64,000 nt of DNA from Nitrincola sp048264025 (lineage in GTDB: Bacteria; Pseudomonadota; Gammaproteobacteria; Pseudomonadales; Balneatricaceae), in contig NZ_JBLXDN010000005.1 of assembly GCF_048264025.1 (NCBI RefSeq), forward strand, positions 62,001 through 126,000, in the 5' to 3' direction. The notes beneath the pieces were generated by a model. That model saw nothing but the letters and a program-made list of their open reading frames with translations, did no database searches and was not told the DNA's origin. Of this stretch, positions 52,201 to 62,300 are shown piece by piece; position 1 is the stretch's first letter; each line of letters starts with the position of its first letter. The translations under genes were made by a program, and so were the position numbers.

Positions 52201-52715
52201 ACCCTGAAACAGGGGAGGTCGCGTTACTGTTGTTGCAAAGCAGTGGCTTGATCAAGCAGGGGCGGACGCGCAAATGGCACAATCACTTGCGCGGCTGGCT
52301 GATGCATCTGCTGGCTCACCAGAGCGGCCTGAAACTGACCACCCGGATTATTACCCCTGAAGGCAAAATTCGCTTTGCACCACTGGCGTCTGCGGAGCAG
52401 GCCCATGCCTGTCTGGATCGTCTGCTACAGGCCGCTCATGAAACGCTGCAGGCGCCCACGCCGTTAAGCCTGGATACTGCCATCGCCTGGCTGGCCAACC
52501 GGGATGATGCGGCTGTACCTGAGTTTCCAGAGGGTAAGCTCCAGACCAAACTGCTGGAGGCGCTGGATAAGAGCCTTCAGCAAAGCCGTTTCTTTCATCA
52601 GCACTGTACTGGTCTTGAACAACTTTGGGCCGAAGGTGCATTTGCCCAGCATGCACAGGCGCTCTATGGTGATTTTCATCAGGCGGTGACAGCGCAGAAG
52701 GAAGCCCGCTCATGA
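49230..52715 (+). CDS. recC: Exonuclease V subunit gamma
   Basis: Chi-recognition subunit of RecBCD. The N-terminal ILVQSNGIAQWLKLAL and AGLQVMLPGRFIWQAY match RecC, and later DILVMVPDIQVYAAHIDAVFG and GSVNFATLMPMRAIPFRQVWLLGMNDGAYPR are characteristic. The 1161-residue length is normal. I place the start at ATG 49230 (homology begins there); the frame extends into RAYT-1 to 49164. Its ribosome-binding site (AGGG at 49223) is close and weak, probably altered by the REP insertion. It overlaps recB by four bases (ATGA). Confidence 0.95.
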   Translation: MVIQGNHLEELRHLMVSWTQHYPLKPLENEVILVQSNGIAQWLKLALAANSGDGAESGLGIAAGLQVMLPGRFIWQAYRQEFPELPSASPFDKAPLTWRLLRLLSDLPALAARATDPQVLQPLQHFLDQDPSVSRTWQLAARLADLYDQYQVYRADWLEAWLQGESVLITAAGERQPLKAEQAWQPLLWEWLNADIRQAYSEADFLSYASRSSVHQVFCQQLGEEDANQPSAGFPRRIIVFGISSLPRQTLEVLEVLSQFSQVMLFVCNPSQHYWGDLIEGRELFKKAYQRNPERRVPDNLDEDQLHLHGHPLLAAWGRQGRDYLRLLDERDQPQSYQQHFERIDLFSSPGNETLLQQLQDDILELRTLSERQAMQSQVDVQDRSLSFMLAHSPQREVEILQDQLLAEFEAAQHSGEPLNPRDILVMVPDIQVYAAHIDAVFGKLDRDDPRYLPFHIADQGQRHKAPLLIALESLLHLPESRFSVTELLDLLDVPALRARFELDEVDLLSLKRWIQGANIRWGLDAEQREALDLPEGVSANTWRFGLKRMLLGYASGETSAWQGTVPYAEVAGLEAARLGPLVLLLDQLETAWHTLQQATHAGEWAARLQQLLQDFFVPQSELDQALLLKFEQQLTQWLEAIELAEASDLPLTLDVVREELLSGLDQPGLSQTFLAGSVNFATLMPMRAIPFRQVWLLGMNDGAYPRAVRPVDFDLMAQDYRPGDRSRREDDRYLFLEALLAAREKLVVSWVGRSVRDNSVRPPSVLVGQLRDHLQSGWQGQTDDLLNELTTEHPLQPFSRRYFDQDVAAHAPFSYASEWLAVHQPISQAQSLLTLEPWQPETALSLAQLVQLMKQPIDSFYALRLQVPRTESIQVLRDTESFALDGLEVWQLRDRLLQSAILPAVDEDDFLQRVADEVQRIQQEGLLVEGSLGQLQGQALCQGLDAVYSDWLAERTEFSDVLESQPVIYSAHSEWGVLSVEATLEPLYQNPETGEVALLLLQSSGLIKQGRTRKWHNHLRGWLMHLLAHQSGLKLTTRIITPEGKIRFAPLASAEQAHACLDRLLQAAHETLQAPTPLSLDTAIAWLANRDDAAVPEFPEGKLQTKLLEALDKSLQQSRFFHQHCTGLEQLWAEGAFAQHAQALYGDFHQAVTAQKEARS

Positions 52716-55700
52716 GTGACAGCATCAATCGTCTGGATCCCTTAACCTTTCCATTGCAGGGCAAGGCTTTGATCGAAGCCAGCGCTGGAACCGGCAAGAC
52801 CTTTACCCTGGCGCTGCTGTATCTGCGGCTGGTAATTCAGCATGGCGGCGATCAGGCGTTTACACGACCGCTGCTGCCACCGGAAATACTAGTGGTGACC
52901 TTCACCAATGCCGCGACAGCAGAGCTACGTGAGCGTATTCGCGCAAGGCTGGTGGAAGCGGCGGGGGTATTTCAGGGAGAGACTACCAGCGATGCCTTGC
53001 TGTTGGCGTTGCTGCAACAACTGCCAGTTGATCAGCACCCGCGGGCAGCACGCCAATTAACGCTGGCGGCGCAGTGGATGGATGAGTCAGCTATCTCCAC
53101 CATCCATGCCTGGTGTTATCGCATGCTGAAAGAGCATGCTTTTGATAGCGGCAGTGCCTTTGATCAGCAACTGGAAACCAGTGAGCAAGCCTGGCAACAA
53201 CAGGCCAGTGAAGATTACTGGCGTTGTGCCTACAGTCAGTTACCAGTGGAGCAGTTGGCCCTGGTGGTCGATTGTTGGGCATCACCCGATGCCCTGTTGA
53301 AACAGGTGAAGCCTTGTCTGGATAAGCTGGCGTATCTGGCCAATCCATCGGGGTCAGCCTTGCAGTTGATTCAGCGTTATCGGCAACAGCGCACGGCGCA
53401 ACTGGATGCATTGAAGGCCGAGTGGCGGGCGCAGGATTATATCGGCCAGTTACAGCAGTTGTTCGATCAGGCGGCTAAGCAGAAAGCCTTTCAGGCGAAA
53501 AAACTCAACAGCGGTCACCGTGCTGGTGTGTTAAACAAACTGAGCGATTGGCTGGCACAGGCTTCACTGGAAGATCCAGGTATTTTCGGGGGTAAAAGCT
53601 GGCGCGTTATGTCATCCGAGGGGATCAGTGAGATCTGGGTGGATGCGCAACAGGCCCCGGTTGATCACCCAGCCTGCCTGGCCTTGTCCCAGTTAAAGCA
53701 GGTGCTGGCCGATTTGCCGGATCTTCAGCCTGAGCTGCTATGCCATGCGGCGCACTGGATTGCTGCACGGATCGAGAAGGTTAAGCAACAGGCTAACAGC
53801 CTGAGTCAGAATGATCTGTTGTTGCGTCTCGACAAGGCACTGGCATCCTCCCAGGGGGAGGCGTTGGCCGCAGCGATTCGCAGACAATTTCCAGTGGCAC
53901 TGGTCGATGAGTTTCAGGATACCGATCCAGTGCAGTACCGTATTTTCCGTCGAATTTATCAGCAAAGCCCTGATAACACGCCAGTCGGCTTCTTTATGAT
54001 CGGTGATCCCAAGCAGGCGATCTATGCCTTTCGAGGCGCGGATATCCATACTTATCTGCAAGCACGTCAGGACAGTGAAGGACAGCATTATACTCTGGAT
54101 ACCAACTTCCGCTCATCGTCTGCGTTGATCGATTCGGTCAATGAGGTGTTCAGTCTGGCTGATCAACGTGCCCAAGGCGCTTTCCTGTTCAAAACCGGGG
54201 AGCATAATCCGGTACCTTTTTTGCCGGTGAAGGCCGGGAAGGCCGACTTGCCGGGGTTGATGCTGGATGGAGAGCAAGCCCCTGCACAGCAAGGCTGGCT
54301 GGTTGAGCAGACGGATGACAAGCTCAATAAGGGGGATGCACGTGAGCGACTGGCACAACTGACTGCTGCCAAGATTACCGAGTTACTGATACAGGGGCAG
54401 CAGGGAAACGCCATGCTGCCTCTGGCGGAACAGGGTGGCTGGCGCGCTGTGCAACCAGCGGATTGCGCGGTGTTGGTGAATAATCTCGGTGAAGCCACGC
54501 GTATCCGGCAGGCGTTGCAGCAACTGGGGGTCGCCAGTGTCTATCTTTCGGACCGATCCAGCGTGTTTCAGACCTGGATTGCCAGCGAACTGTTACAACT
54601 GCTGCGTGCGGTGTCTGACCCCTTGAATGAGAAGCGCATTCGTACCGCGCTGGCCAGTCCGTTGTTACGCCCTGATATTGCCTCATTGGAGCGACTGAAT
54701 CAGGATGAGTTGTACTGGGAAAGTCAGTCAGGTCAATTTATAACCTACCACCAGATCTGGCAGCGTCAGGGTATTCTGCCGTTGATCTATCGCCTGATAA
54801 AGGATTTCAATATTGCCCAGAGTGCCGGTCAGCGGCCGCAGGGTGAGCGCGAGTTAACCGATCTGCTGCACCTGGGTGAGCTGTTGCATCAGGCGGCCGA
54901 TACGCTGGATGGCGAGCAGGCATTGATACGTTATCTGGAAGAGTCGATTCAGGAACCGGATGAGCAGAGTGAAGCCCAGCAATTGCGTCTGGAAACGGAT
55001 GAGCAACTGGTGCGGGTAGTCACCATCCACAAATCCAAAGGTCTGGAATATCCCTTGGTGTTTTTGCCCTTTATCAGTGATAGCCGACAAGCCAAAGCAC
55101 AGGATACGCTATTGGTCACCCATAACGCCGATCAGCAGGTTGAAGTGCATCTTCGTGCTAATCCTGAAAACCTGGCACAGGCCGATACTGAGCGTCTGGC
55201 AGAGGATTTACGCAAGCTCTATGTAGGCTTGACCCGAGCACGTTTTGTTAACTGGATAGGCTTGGCTGAAACTGACAGCTTTGCCGCATCTGCGCTGGCT
55301 TATGTGCTGGATGCCAACTCAGGCAATCTGGCTGAACCGTTAAAACAACTGAAACATCTTAGTCTGCAGGTCCTGCCAGATGAGCATCCAGAACAGCCGC
55401 TGGAAGTCTGGCAGCCGGACCGTCCGGAAGTGGATCTGAGCGCCAGAGCAGCACCGCGACTCAGCCATGAGCCCTGGTGGATTGCCAGTTATTCTGCGCT
55501 GAAGCATGGCACCACACAAGTCAGTGAAACTGCCTGGCAGGAAACGCTGCTGGAAACCCAGGATGCAGAGACCGACGCGACAGACCGGCTCGATCCCTTG
55601 GCAGCACTGGATCTGCACGGCTTACCTAAAGGCAGTCAGATAGGTACGTTCTTGCACAGTCTGCTGGAGTGGGCTGCGGCGCTGACTTGGGTCGACAGTC

Positions 55701-56416
55701 AGGGCGTACGCCAGCAAGGGTTTGCGGGCGTGTTGGAGCCGACATTACAGGCAAGCTGTTTGGACTATCTGATCCAGCGCTGTCAGCAGCGACAACTGCA
55801 ATCCTGGAGCGAGCCGCTGCTACAGTGGTTACAGCAGTTCATCCGTCAGGACTGGCAGTTTCCACAGCAGTCGGAGCCGGGAGCGGCGCCATTCAACCTG
55901 GCTGCTCTGTCGCCCCGGCAGTTCAGTGTCGAGCTGGAGTTCTGGTTTGCCAGCCATCAGGTAAGTACCTTGAAACTGGATCAATGGGTGCAGCAGCGCA
56001 CGCTGGCAGGGCAGGCGCGACCACCATTAGCCGCTAATCGTTTAAATGGCATGCTCAAGGGTTTTATTGATCTGGTGGTTGAACACCAGGGACGTTACTA
56101 TGTAATAGACTGGAAATCCAATTGGTTAGGCGTAAATGATCAAGCTTATTCTGAAGATGTAATGCGTCAGACTCTGCTGGCAAAACGCTACGATCTGCAA
56201 TACCTCCTGTACCTGCTAGCCCTGCATCGGCAGTTGCGCTTGCGCTTGCCGGATTATGATTATGACCGGCATATCGGGGGGGCTGCCTATGTGTTTTTGC
56301 GCGGCCATCGTGCCACCTCTCAGGGGGTGTTTTTTGATAAGCCGGATCGTCAGGTGGTTGAGGGGCTGGATCGACTGTTTGCCGGTCAGGCGTTGATGGA
56401 TGAGGTGCTGGCATGA
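52712..56416 (+). CDS. recB: Exonuclease V subunit beta
   Basis: A 1234-residue RecB: N-terminal UvrD-type helicase (Walker A EASAGTGKTFTLALLYL; VDEFQDTDPVQYRIF), and C-terminal PD-(D/E)xK nuclease (GMLKGFIDLVVEHQGRYYVIDWKSNW with catalytic D, D, K). It initiates double-strand break repair and destroys unprotected foreign linear DNA with RecC and RecD. ATG 52712 overlaps the recC stop; the stop overlaps recD (ATGA). Confidence 0.97.
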   Translation: MSDSINRLDPLTFPLQGKALIEASAGTGKTFTLALLYLRLVIQHGGDQAFTRPLLPPEILVVTFTNAATAELRERIRARLVEAAGVFQGETTSDALLLALLQQLPVDQHPRAARQLTLAAQWMDESAISTIHAWCYRMLKEHAFDSGSAFDQQLETSEQAWQQQASEDYWRCAYSQLPVEQLALVVDCWASPDALLKQVKPCLDKLAYLANPSGSALQLIQRYRQQRTAQLDALKAEWRAQDYIGQLQQLFDQAAKQKAFQAKKLNSGHRAGVLNKLSDWLAQASLEDPGIFGGKSWRVMSSEGISEIWVDAQQAPVDHPACLALSQLKQVLADLPDLQPELLCHAAHWIAARIEKVKQQANSLSQNDLLLRLDKALASSQGEALAAAIRRQFPVALVDEFQDTDPVQYRIFRRIYQQSPDNTPVGFFMIGDPKQAIYAFRGADIHTYLQARQDSEGQHYTLDTNFRSSSALIDSVNEVFSLADQRAQGAFLFKTGEHNPVPFLPVKAGKADLPGLMLDGEQAPAQQGWLVEQTDDKLNKGDARERLAQLTAAKITELLIQGQQGNAMLPLAEQGGWRAVQPADCAVLVNNLGEATRIRQALQQLGVASVYLSDRSSVFQTWIASELLQLLRAVSDPLNEKRIRTALASPLLRPDIASLERLNQDELYWESQSGQFITYHQIWQRQGILPLIYRLIKDFNIAQSAGQRPQGERELTDLLHLGELLHQAADTLDGEQALIRYLEESIQEPDEQSEAQQLRLETDEQLVRVVTIHKSKGLEYPLVFLPFISDSRQAKAQDTLLVTHNADQQVEVHLRANPENLAQADTERLAEDLRKLYVGLTRARFVNWIGLAETDSFAASALAYVLDANSGNLAEPLKQLKHLSLQVLPDEHPEQPLEVWQPDRPEVDLSARAAPRLSHEPWWIASYSALKHGTTQVSETAWQETLLETQDAETDATDRLDPLAALDLHGLPKGSQIGTFLHSLLEWAAALTWVDSQGVRQQGFAGVLEPTLQASCLDYLIQRCQQRQLQSWSEPLLQWLQQFIRQDWQFPQQSEPGAAPFNLAALSPRQFSVELEFWFASHQVSTLKLDQWVQQRTLAGQARPPLAANRLNGMLKGFIDLVVEHQGRYYVIDWKSNWLGVNDQAYSEDVMRQTLLAKRYDLQYLLYLLALHRQLRLRLPDYDYDRHIGGAAYVFLRGHRATSQGVFFDKPDRQVVEGLDRLFAGQALMDEVLA

Positions 56417-58440
56417 AAGCGGATAGCGAAGCGTCATTGAATTGGTTGAATCTGTTACATCAGCAAGGAAAGCTCCGTGCACTGGATCTGGCATTGAGTC
56501 GTTATATAGCCGAGGCCGCGCCTGAGTCAGATCCCTGTGTATTGCTGGCGATAGCCCTGACCAGCGAGCGCAACGGTCATGGTGATGTATGTCTGGATCT
56601 GATCGGTGCCCTGACCCATCTGGAGTTAGCCGCTGGACCCGATGCGCCGGCATTGGCCAGTATCCTGCAGATGCTTCGGTCGGTGAGTCCGGAGGATTGG
56701 TGGGCGCGTTTGAGTCAGTCGGCGGCAATTCAGCGGCTTGCATCGGATGGACAGAGTGACCAGCCGGAAAAAGCTACGGCGCCCCTGGTGTTATCCGGAT
56801 CATCAGAACGCCCGATACTCTACCTGCGTCGTTACTGGAACTATGAACAACAGGTTCGCACTGCGCTGATGCAACGCATCGATCACTGCTATGACTTACC
56901 GGAAGCGCCGATGGCGGCCTTGTTGAACAGCTTGTTTCCGCCATCGGCTGATACAGCGCAGCCGGATTGGCAGAAAATTGCCTGCGCCTTGTCAGCTCGG
57001 CGTGGCTTTGCCGTGATTACCGGTGGTCCCGGAACCGGGAAAACCACCACCGTAGTCAGGCTACTGGCGCTGTTGCAGGCCCTGGCGCTTCAGCAGGAGC
57101 AACCCGTGTTGCGTATTGCCCTGGCTGCACCGACGGGTAAGGCCGCGGCACGTCTGAATGCGTCGATAGCGGCCCAGGTAGCGAACCTACCCTTGGCTGC
57201 TTTGAGTCACACTCCCGAGCAACTGGCGGACGCGATTCCAACTGAGGTGACCACGTTGCACCGGCTGTTAGGGCCGATACCGGATAGCCGTCGCTTTCGT
57301 CATCACCGCAGCCAGCAGTTGCCGGTCGATCTGGTGGTGGTGGATGAAGCCTCCATGGTTGATCTGGAGATGCTGGCCGCGCTGGTCGATGCCCTCAAAC
57401 CCAGCGCACGTTTGATTCTGCTGGGAGACAAGGATCAGTTGGCCTCGGTTGAAGCCGGTGCCATCCTCGGTGATTTGTGTCAGTTGGCATCACTGGGTCG
57501 CTATCAGGATGAAACGGCGCAATGGTTGACAGACGTCACCGGGTATTCACTCGATGCGCGCTATCTTAGCGAGATCGGGCGGCCACTGGATCAGGCGATT
57601 ACCATGTTGCGCCAGAGTCATCGCTTCAGTGAGCAGGGCGGTATAGGCGCCCTGGCACGTCTGGTCAATGATGGACAGCTCTATGGCCAGCCAGTTGAAG
57701 ATCGTCTGAAGGCGCTGGATCAACTCTTTACTGAACAGCAGGGTCAGATAGACAGACTCAGCGTCAGCCATGCCGCGGATGCATCCCTGGCTCAGTTGAT
57801 TACTCAGGGCTATCGAACCTATTTGCAACAGATTCAGCAAAGTCGACCGGCTTTGGCGGCCGGGCAGGCGGCTCATGATCTTTGGGCGGCTCAGGTACTT
57901 GAAACTCATACTGGCTTTCAGTTGTTGTGCGCGGTGCGCGAAGGCTCCTGGGGTGTTGAGCAGTTGAATCTATGGATCACTCGCACTCTGGCCGAGGCCG
58001 GATTACTGGAAGGCAGTGATGCACTCTGGTACGAAGGGCGCCCGGTGCTGATTACCCGCAACGATTACAGCTTGCGTCTGATGAACGGGGATATCGGTAT
58101 TGCGCTAATGCGCCCTGTAGAAAATCCCGACGGCTCGATCACCTCCGCATTGCGGGTGGTTTTCCCCGCCGTAGACGGGAGCGTACGCTGGGTCATGCCG
58201 AGTCGTCTGCAGGCGTTAGAAACCGTGTTTGCCATGACCGTACACAAATCCCAGGGCTCCGAATTCAGCCACACCGCGCTGGTGTTACCGGATCAACCCA
58301 ACCCCGTACTCACCCAGGAACTCATTTACACCGGCATCACCCGTTCTCGTCAACGCTTCACCCTGATCCACAGCCGCGACAGCGTACTCCGGCACGCCCT
58401 GGAAAAACGCGTAACCCGCCTCAGCGGCCTCCACCTCTAA
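56413..58440 (+). CDS. recD: Exonuclease V subunit alpha
   Basis: A 675-residue 5'-3' helicase of RecBCD. It shows Walker A GGPGTGKTTTVVRL, Walker B VVDEASMVDL, and C-terminal motifs TVHKSQGSEF and LIYTGITRSRQRF. Overlap with recB by four bases indicates translational coupling. The stop is followed at once by REP-2 sequences, which can form hairpins and may act as terminator. Confidence 0.97.
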   Translation: MKADSEASLNWLNLLHQQGKLRALDLALSRYIAEAAPESDPCVLLAIALTSERNGHGDVCLDLIGALTHLELAAGPDAPALASILQMLRSVSPEDWWARLSQSAAIQRLASDGQSDQPEKATAPLVLSGSSERPILYLRRYWNYEQQVRTALMQRIDHCYDLPEAPMAALLNSLFPPSADTAQPDWQKIACALSARRGFAVITGGPGTGKTTTVVRLLALLQALALQQEQPVLRIALAAPTGKAAARLNASIAAQVANLPLAALSHTPEQLADAIPTEVTTLHRLLGPIPDSRRFRHHRSQQLPVDLVVVDEASMVDLEMLAALVDALKPSARLILLGDKDQLASVEAGAILGDLCQLASLGRYQDETAQWLTDVTGYSLDARYLSEIGRPLDQAITMLRQSHRFSEQGGIGALARLVNDGQLYGQPVEDRLKALDQLFTEQQGQIDRLSVSHAADASLAQLITQGYRTYLQQIQQSRPALAAGQAAHDLWAAQVLETHTGFQLLCAVREGSWGVEQLNLWITRTLAEAGLLEGSDALWYEGRPVLITRNDYSLRLMNGDIGIALMRPVENPDGSITSALRVVFPAVDGSVRWVMPSRLQALETVFAMTVHKSQGSEFSHTALVLPDQPNPVLTQELIYTGITRSRQRFTLIHSRDSVLRHALEKRVTRLSGLHL

Positions 58441-58444
58441 AATT

Positions 58445-58535
58445 AAAAGGGGTCAGTACCCTTAAGAAAAGAGGTCAGTACCCTTTTTTAACTACTAAAA
58501 GGGTACTGACCCCTTTTCTTTCTGACCCCTTTTCT
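58445..58535. repeat. REP-2 cluster downstream of RAYT-2 and recD
   Basis: AAAGGGGTCAGTACCCTT-type units: direct at 58445-58463 and 58467-58486 (with GAGGTCAG), inverted at 58497-58518 and a partial inverted unit at 58522-58535. Each unit has a 7-base stem (AAAAGGG/CCCTTTT), and the opposed pair can form a longer hairpin between the convergent recD and RAYT-2 genes. Confidence 0.92.
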
Positions 58536-58537
58536 TT

Positions 58538-59227
58538 TTACTCCTTTTTAGCTGGGCGCCCCTGCCGGGTCTGGCCAATCTGCCGTCCGAGAAGGGTTTC
58601 AATTTGGTTACGAAATCGCTGATTCCCTAAAGGTGTGCCGGTTTGCAGGCAGGTTCGTAGTTGCAAAAGCTGATTTGGATGAAATGAGCTCTGGATCAGC
58701 TCTTGATAAACCATTGCTCTTTCACTTTGGGATTTACCAAGTGATAAGTAGGTTGGGTGAGGGTGAAGATTATTTAGAAAATTTCCTGATGCATTTTGAT
58801 GATAACTTGACCATCGGTATTCAGCCGGATGCTCGACCATACCAGCTCTCACGGGGTTTAGCTCAATATAACGCATACAACAGAGTAGATACTCATCACT
58901 TGAAATAATTGAGCCCTTATGACGGCCTTCCCATAACGTACCGCTGCGATCATAGCGACGATTGACGTAGCTAACGTATTTTCGCCCTACATGCTGAATC
59001 GTCAAACTGATGGACTCTGGTGTCGTTGGAGTGAGCAACAGATGTACATGGTTGGTCATCAATACAAAAGCATGCAGATGACATCCATATTTTCTTGCAC
59101 CTTCATGAAGCCAGTTGAGGTAAATTGAATAGTCCTCTGGCTTGTAAAAAACAGCTTGGCGAGCATTCCCTCTTTGCACCACATGGGCGGGTATATCGGG
59201 AAGATAAAAGCGTGGTTTTCTTGGCAT
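58538..59227 (-). CDS. REP-associated tyrosine transposase, RAYT-2
   Basis: A second Transposase_17 protein, about 229 residues, clearly diverged from RAYT-1: HUH motif LMTNHVHLLLTP, Tyr in MRYIELNPVRAGMVEHP, EYRWSSYHQNA and GRPAKKE at the end. ATG 59227 follows AAGGA by seven bases; the frame reaches 59308. It is bordered on both sides by REP-2 units, which differ from REP-1 after the shared GGGGTCAG. Both RAYTs have intact motifs. Confidence 0.92.
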   Translation of the reverse strand: MPRKPRFYLPDIPAHVVQRGNARQAVFYKPEDYSIYLNWLHEGARKYGCHLHAFVLMTNHVHLLLTPTTPESISLTIQHVGRKYVSYVNRRYDRSGTLWEGRHKGSIISSDEYLLCCMRYIELNPVRAGMVEHPAEYRWSSYHQNASGNFLNNLHPHPTYLSLGKSQSERAMVYQELIQSSFHPNQLLQLRTCLQTGTPLGNQRFRNQIETLLGRQIGQTRQGRPAKKE

Positions 59228-59306
59228 GTCGACATCCTTGTCGGTAAGTTCAAAAACTAATTTAAGTCTAGCCCCTGAAAAAGAAAAAGCTAATATAAAA
59301 AAGCCC

Positions 59307-59369
59307 AAAAGGGTCAGAAAAGGGGTCAGTACCCTTTTCGCGTACTTCTAAAAGGGTACTGACCCCTTT
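59307..59369. repeat. REP-2 cluster upstream of RAYT-2, abutting mfd
   Basis: A partial unit at 59307-59317, a complete direct unit at 59318-59338 and an inverted unit at 59350-59369. The last ends inside the mfd stop codon (TGA followed by AAGGGGTCAG on the minus strand). The opposed pair can form a hairpin and could end mfd transcription. Confidence 0.92.
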
Positions 59370-62300
59370 CAGGAGGCCAGGGCTGTCAGGAGGGCTTCTA
59401 CTTGTTTGAAGCGCTCTTCGATGCTTTCCATGGGCAGGGTGAAGCGGAGTCCAGAGGGGCCATCCAGTTTGAAGATGCGTGGTTGGCGCTGGATCATCTG
59501 GATGAGCTTGATCGGTTCAACTTTGGGTTCAGAGTCAAATTCGATTTTGCCACCTTTATTGCCGACATCCAGTTTCTGGATTCCCAGCGCTTCGGCTTGA
59601 AGCTTTAGTTCAGTAAGACGTAGCAGGTTTTTAGTGGCTTCGGGGAGTAGGCCGAAGCGGTCGATCATTTCCACCTGGATCTCGCGCAAGGCGTTGGCAT
59701 CGCGCGCATTGGAGATGCGTTTGTACAGCATCAAGCGGTTATGTACATCCGGCAGGTAATCATCCGGAATCAGTGCAGACAAGTGGAGATTGACTTCACA
59801 GCCGTGGTTTAGCGGTTTATCCAGATTCGGTGTTTTGCCGTCACGGATCGCTTCAACGGCTTGCTCCAGCATTTCCATATACAGACCGAAGCCTATGGTC
59901 TGCATCTGACCGCTTTGATCTTCACCGAGCAGTTCACCGGCACCACGGATTTCCAGATCATGTGTGGCGAGGGTGAAGCCTGCGCCGAGTGTGGAGGCTT
60001 CGGAAATGGCTTCAAGGCGTTTTTGCGCATCGTCGGTCATGTTGCGCTTGTCCGGGGTTAACAGGTAAGCGTAAGCCTGGTGGTGGGAGCGACCGACACG
60101 GCCACGCAACTGATGCAACTGCGCCAGACCGAATTTATCTGCTCGCTCAATGATAATGGTATTGGCGTTGGGTATGTCGATACCGGTTTCGATGATGGTG
60201 GTACACACCAGGACATTAAAGCGCTTGTGGTAAAAGTCGCTCATCACCTGTTCCAGTTCGCGCTCACGCATCTGTCCGTGCCCTGCCGCAACGCGGGCTT
60301 CCGGCACCAGGGCGTCAATCTCAGTAACCACTTTATCGATAGTTTTGACTTCGTTATGCAGGAAGTAGACCTGTCCGCCGCGTAACAGCTCACGCAGTAT
60401 GGCTTCTTTAAGCAGCGCAGGATCTGATTGGCGGACAAAGGTTTTCACCGAGAGTCGGCGAGCCGGCGGGGTGGCAATGATGGAAAGATCGCGCATGCCT
60501 GACATGGCCATATTCAGGGTACGTGGAATAGGCGTAGCCGTCATGGTCAGAATATCGACTTCAGCACGCAATGCTTTGATCTTTTCCTTCTGCTGAACAC
60601 CGAAACGGTGCTCTTCATCGATAATCAGCAGGCCGAGGTTTTTGTAGGTCAGACTACCTTGCAGCAGTTTGTGGGTACCGATCAGAATATCCACCTGACC
60701 GTCACTCAGTTGTTGGGCAATGACTTGCTGCTGCTTGGCACTGCGAAAGCGCGAAATGAGTTCAACATTGATTGGCCAGTCGGCAAAACGGTCGCGGAAA
60801 TTATCGAAATGCTGTTGTGCCAGCAGGGTGGTGGGCACCAGCACCGCTACTTGCTTGCCCGCTTGTGCGGCGATAAATGCCGCGCGCATGGCCACTTCGG
60901 TTTTACCAAAGCCCACATCACCACACACCAGTCGGTCCATGGGTTTGGCTGAGCGCATGTCGCGGATGACAGCCTCTATAGCGCTGGCCTGATCCGGGGT
61001 TTCTTCAAACGGAAAAGCCGCGGCAAAACGTTCGAAATCGGTTTCAGGGAAGTCAAAAGAAAAGCCTTCGCGGGCATTGCGTCGGGCATAAATATCCAAC
61101 AGCTCGGCCGCGGTATCGCGGACTTTTTCAGCGGCTTTGCGGCGTGCCTTGCTCCATTGTTCGGTGCCTAAACGATGTAAAGGCGCCAGTTCATCCGTAG
61201 CACCAGAGTAGCGACTGATCAGGTGTAGTGATGAAACTGGAACATAGAGTTTGGCTTCGTTGGCGTATTCCAACATTAAAAATTCATTGATCTGCCCGTC
61301 AACCGTGATGCTTTGCAGGCCACGATAGCGGCCGACACCATGGTCAATATGCACCACAGGGGCATTCGTGGTCAGTTCAGACAGGTGGCGGATAACCTGG
61401 TCGGACTGCTCCTTTTCGCGTTGGCGACGACGGCGCTGAAAAATCTGTCTACCAAACAGCTGCGTTTCCGTAACCAGGTGTAACTCACCCGGAATGGAAA
61501 TGCCCTGGTCCAGCGCAAATACGCTGATCCCCAGTCTCACCGGGCTCGCCTGGAAGGCCTGCCAGGAGTCAATATCTGTGGCCTTCAGGTGGGTACGCCG
61601 CAACAGTTCCTGCAGGGCTTCGCGACGACCGGGTGATTCAGCACAGATCAGAAAATGCGCGTCACTATCGCGTTCCATTAGTTGCTTGAGTTTATGCAAT
61701 GGCTCATCACTGCCAGGCTCAGCCGTCAGGTCGGCAGGCACACTGCAAGGCAGGTTGTCGCGTCCGGGTTTGCGTTGTTCTGTTTCGGTTGTGACGCGAA
61801 TGCGTGGGTAGTGCTTGAGTTGTCCAAGCAGTTCATCAGCCGAAAGGTAAAGTGCCTGGGGGGGTAGTAGGGGGCGCTGAATATCAAAGTTGCGTTCCTG
61901 ATAGCGGTTTTCCACTTCTTCAGCAAAATGCCTGGCGGCTTCACTGACACCGGCTTGTTCAACAAAGAGTGTTTGTTCCGGTAGATAGTCAAACAGTGTG
62001 GCGAGCTGATCGAAAAACAGCGGCAGGTAGTATTCGATACCGGCGGGCGCGATGCCCTCGGAAACGTCGCGGTAAACCGGGCAGCGGTTGAAATCAACTT
62101 CAAACACTTCACGCCAACGCTGCTTGAAATGACGTATGGAATCCTGGTTAAACGGAAATTCGCGCGCCGGTAACAGACGAATACGCTCCAGTTGATCGAT
62201 GGAACGTTGTGTTTCAGGATCAAAGGTACGCAGGGTTTCGATTTCATCATCAAACAGATCGATACGAAAGGGCAGGTCACTACCCATCGGGAAAATATCG

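Noticed and set aside
53091..56743. Long antisense ORFs in recB and recD
   Set aside because: They are shadows of strongly coding genes with skewed codon use.
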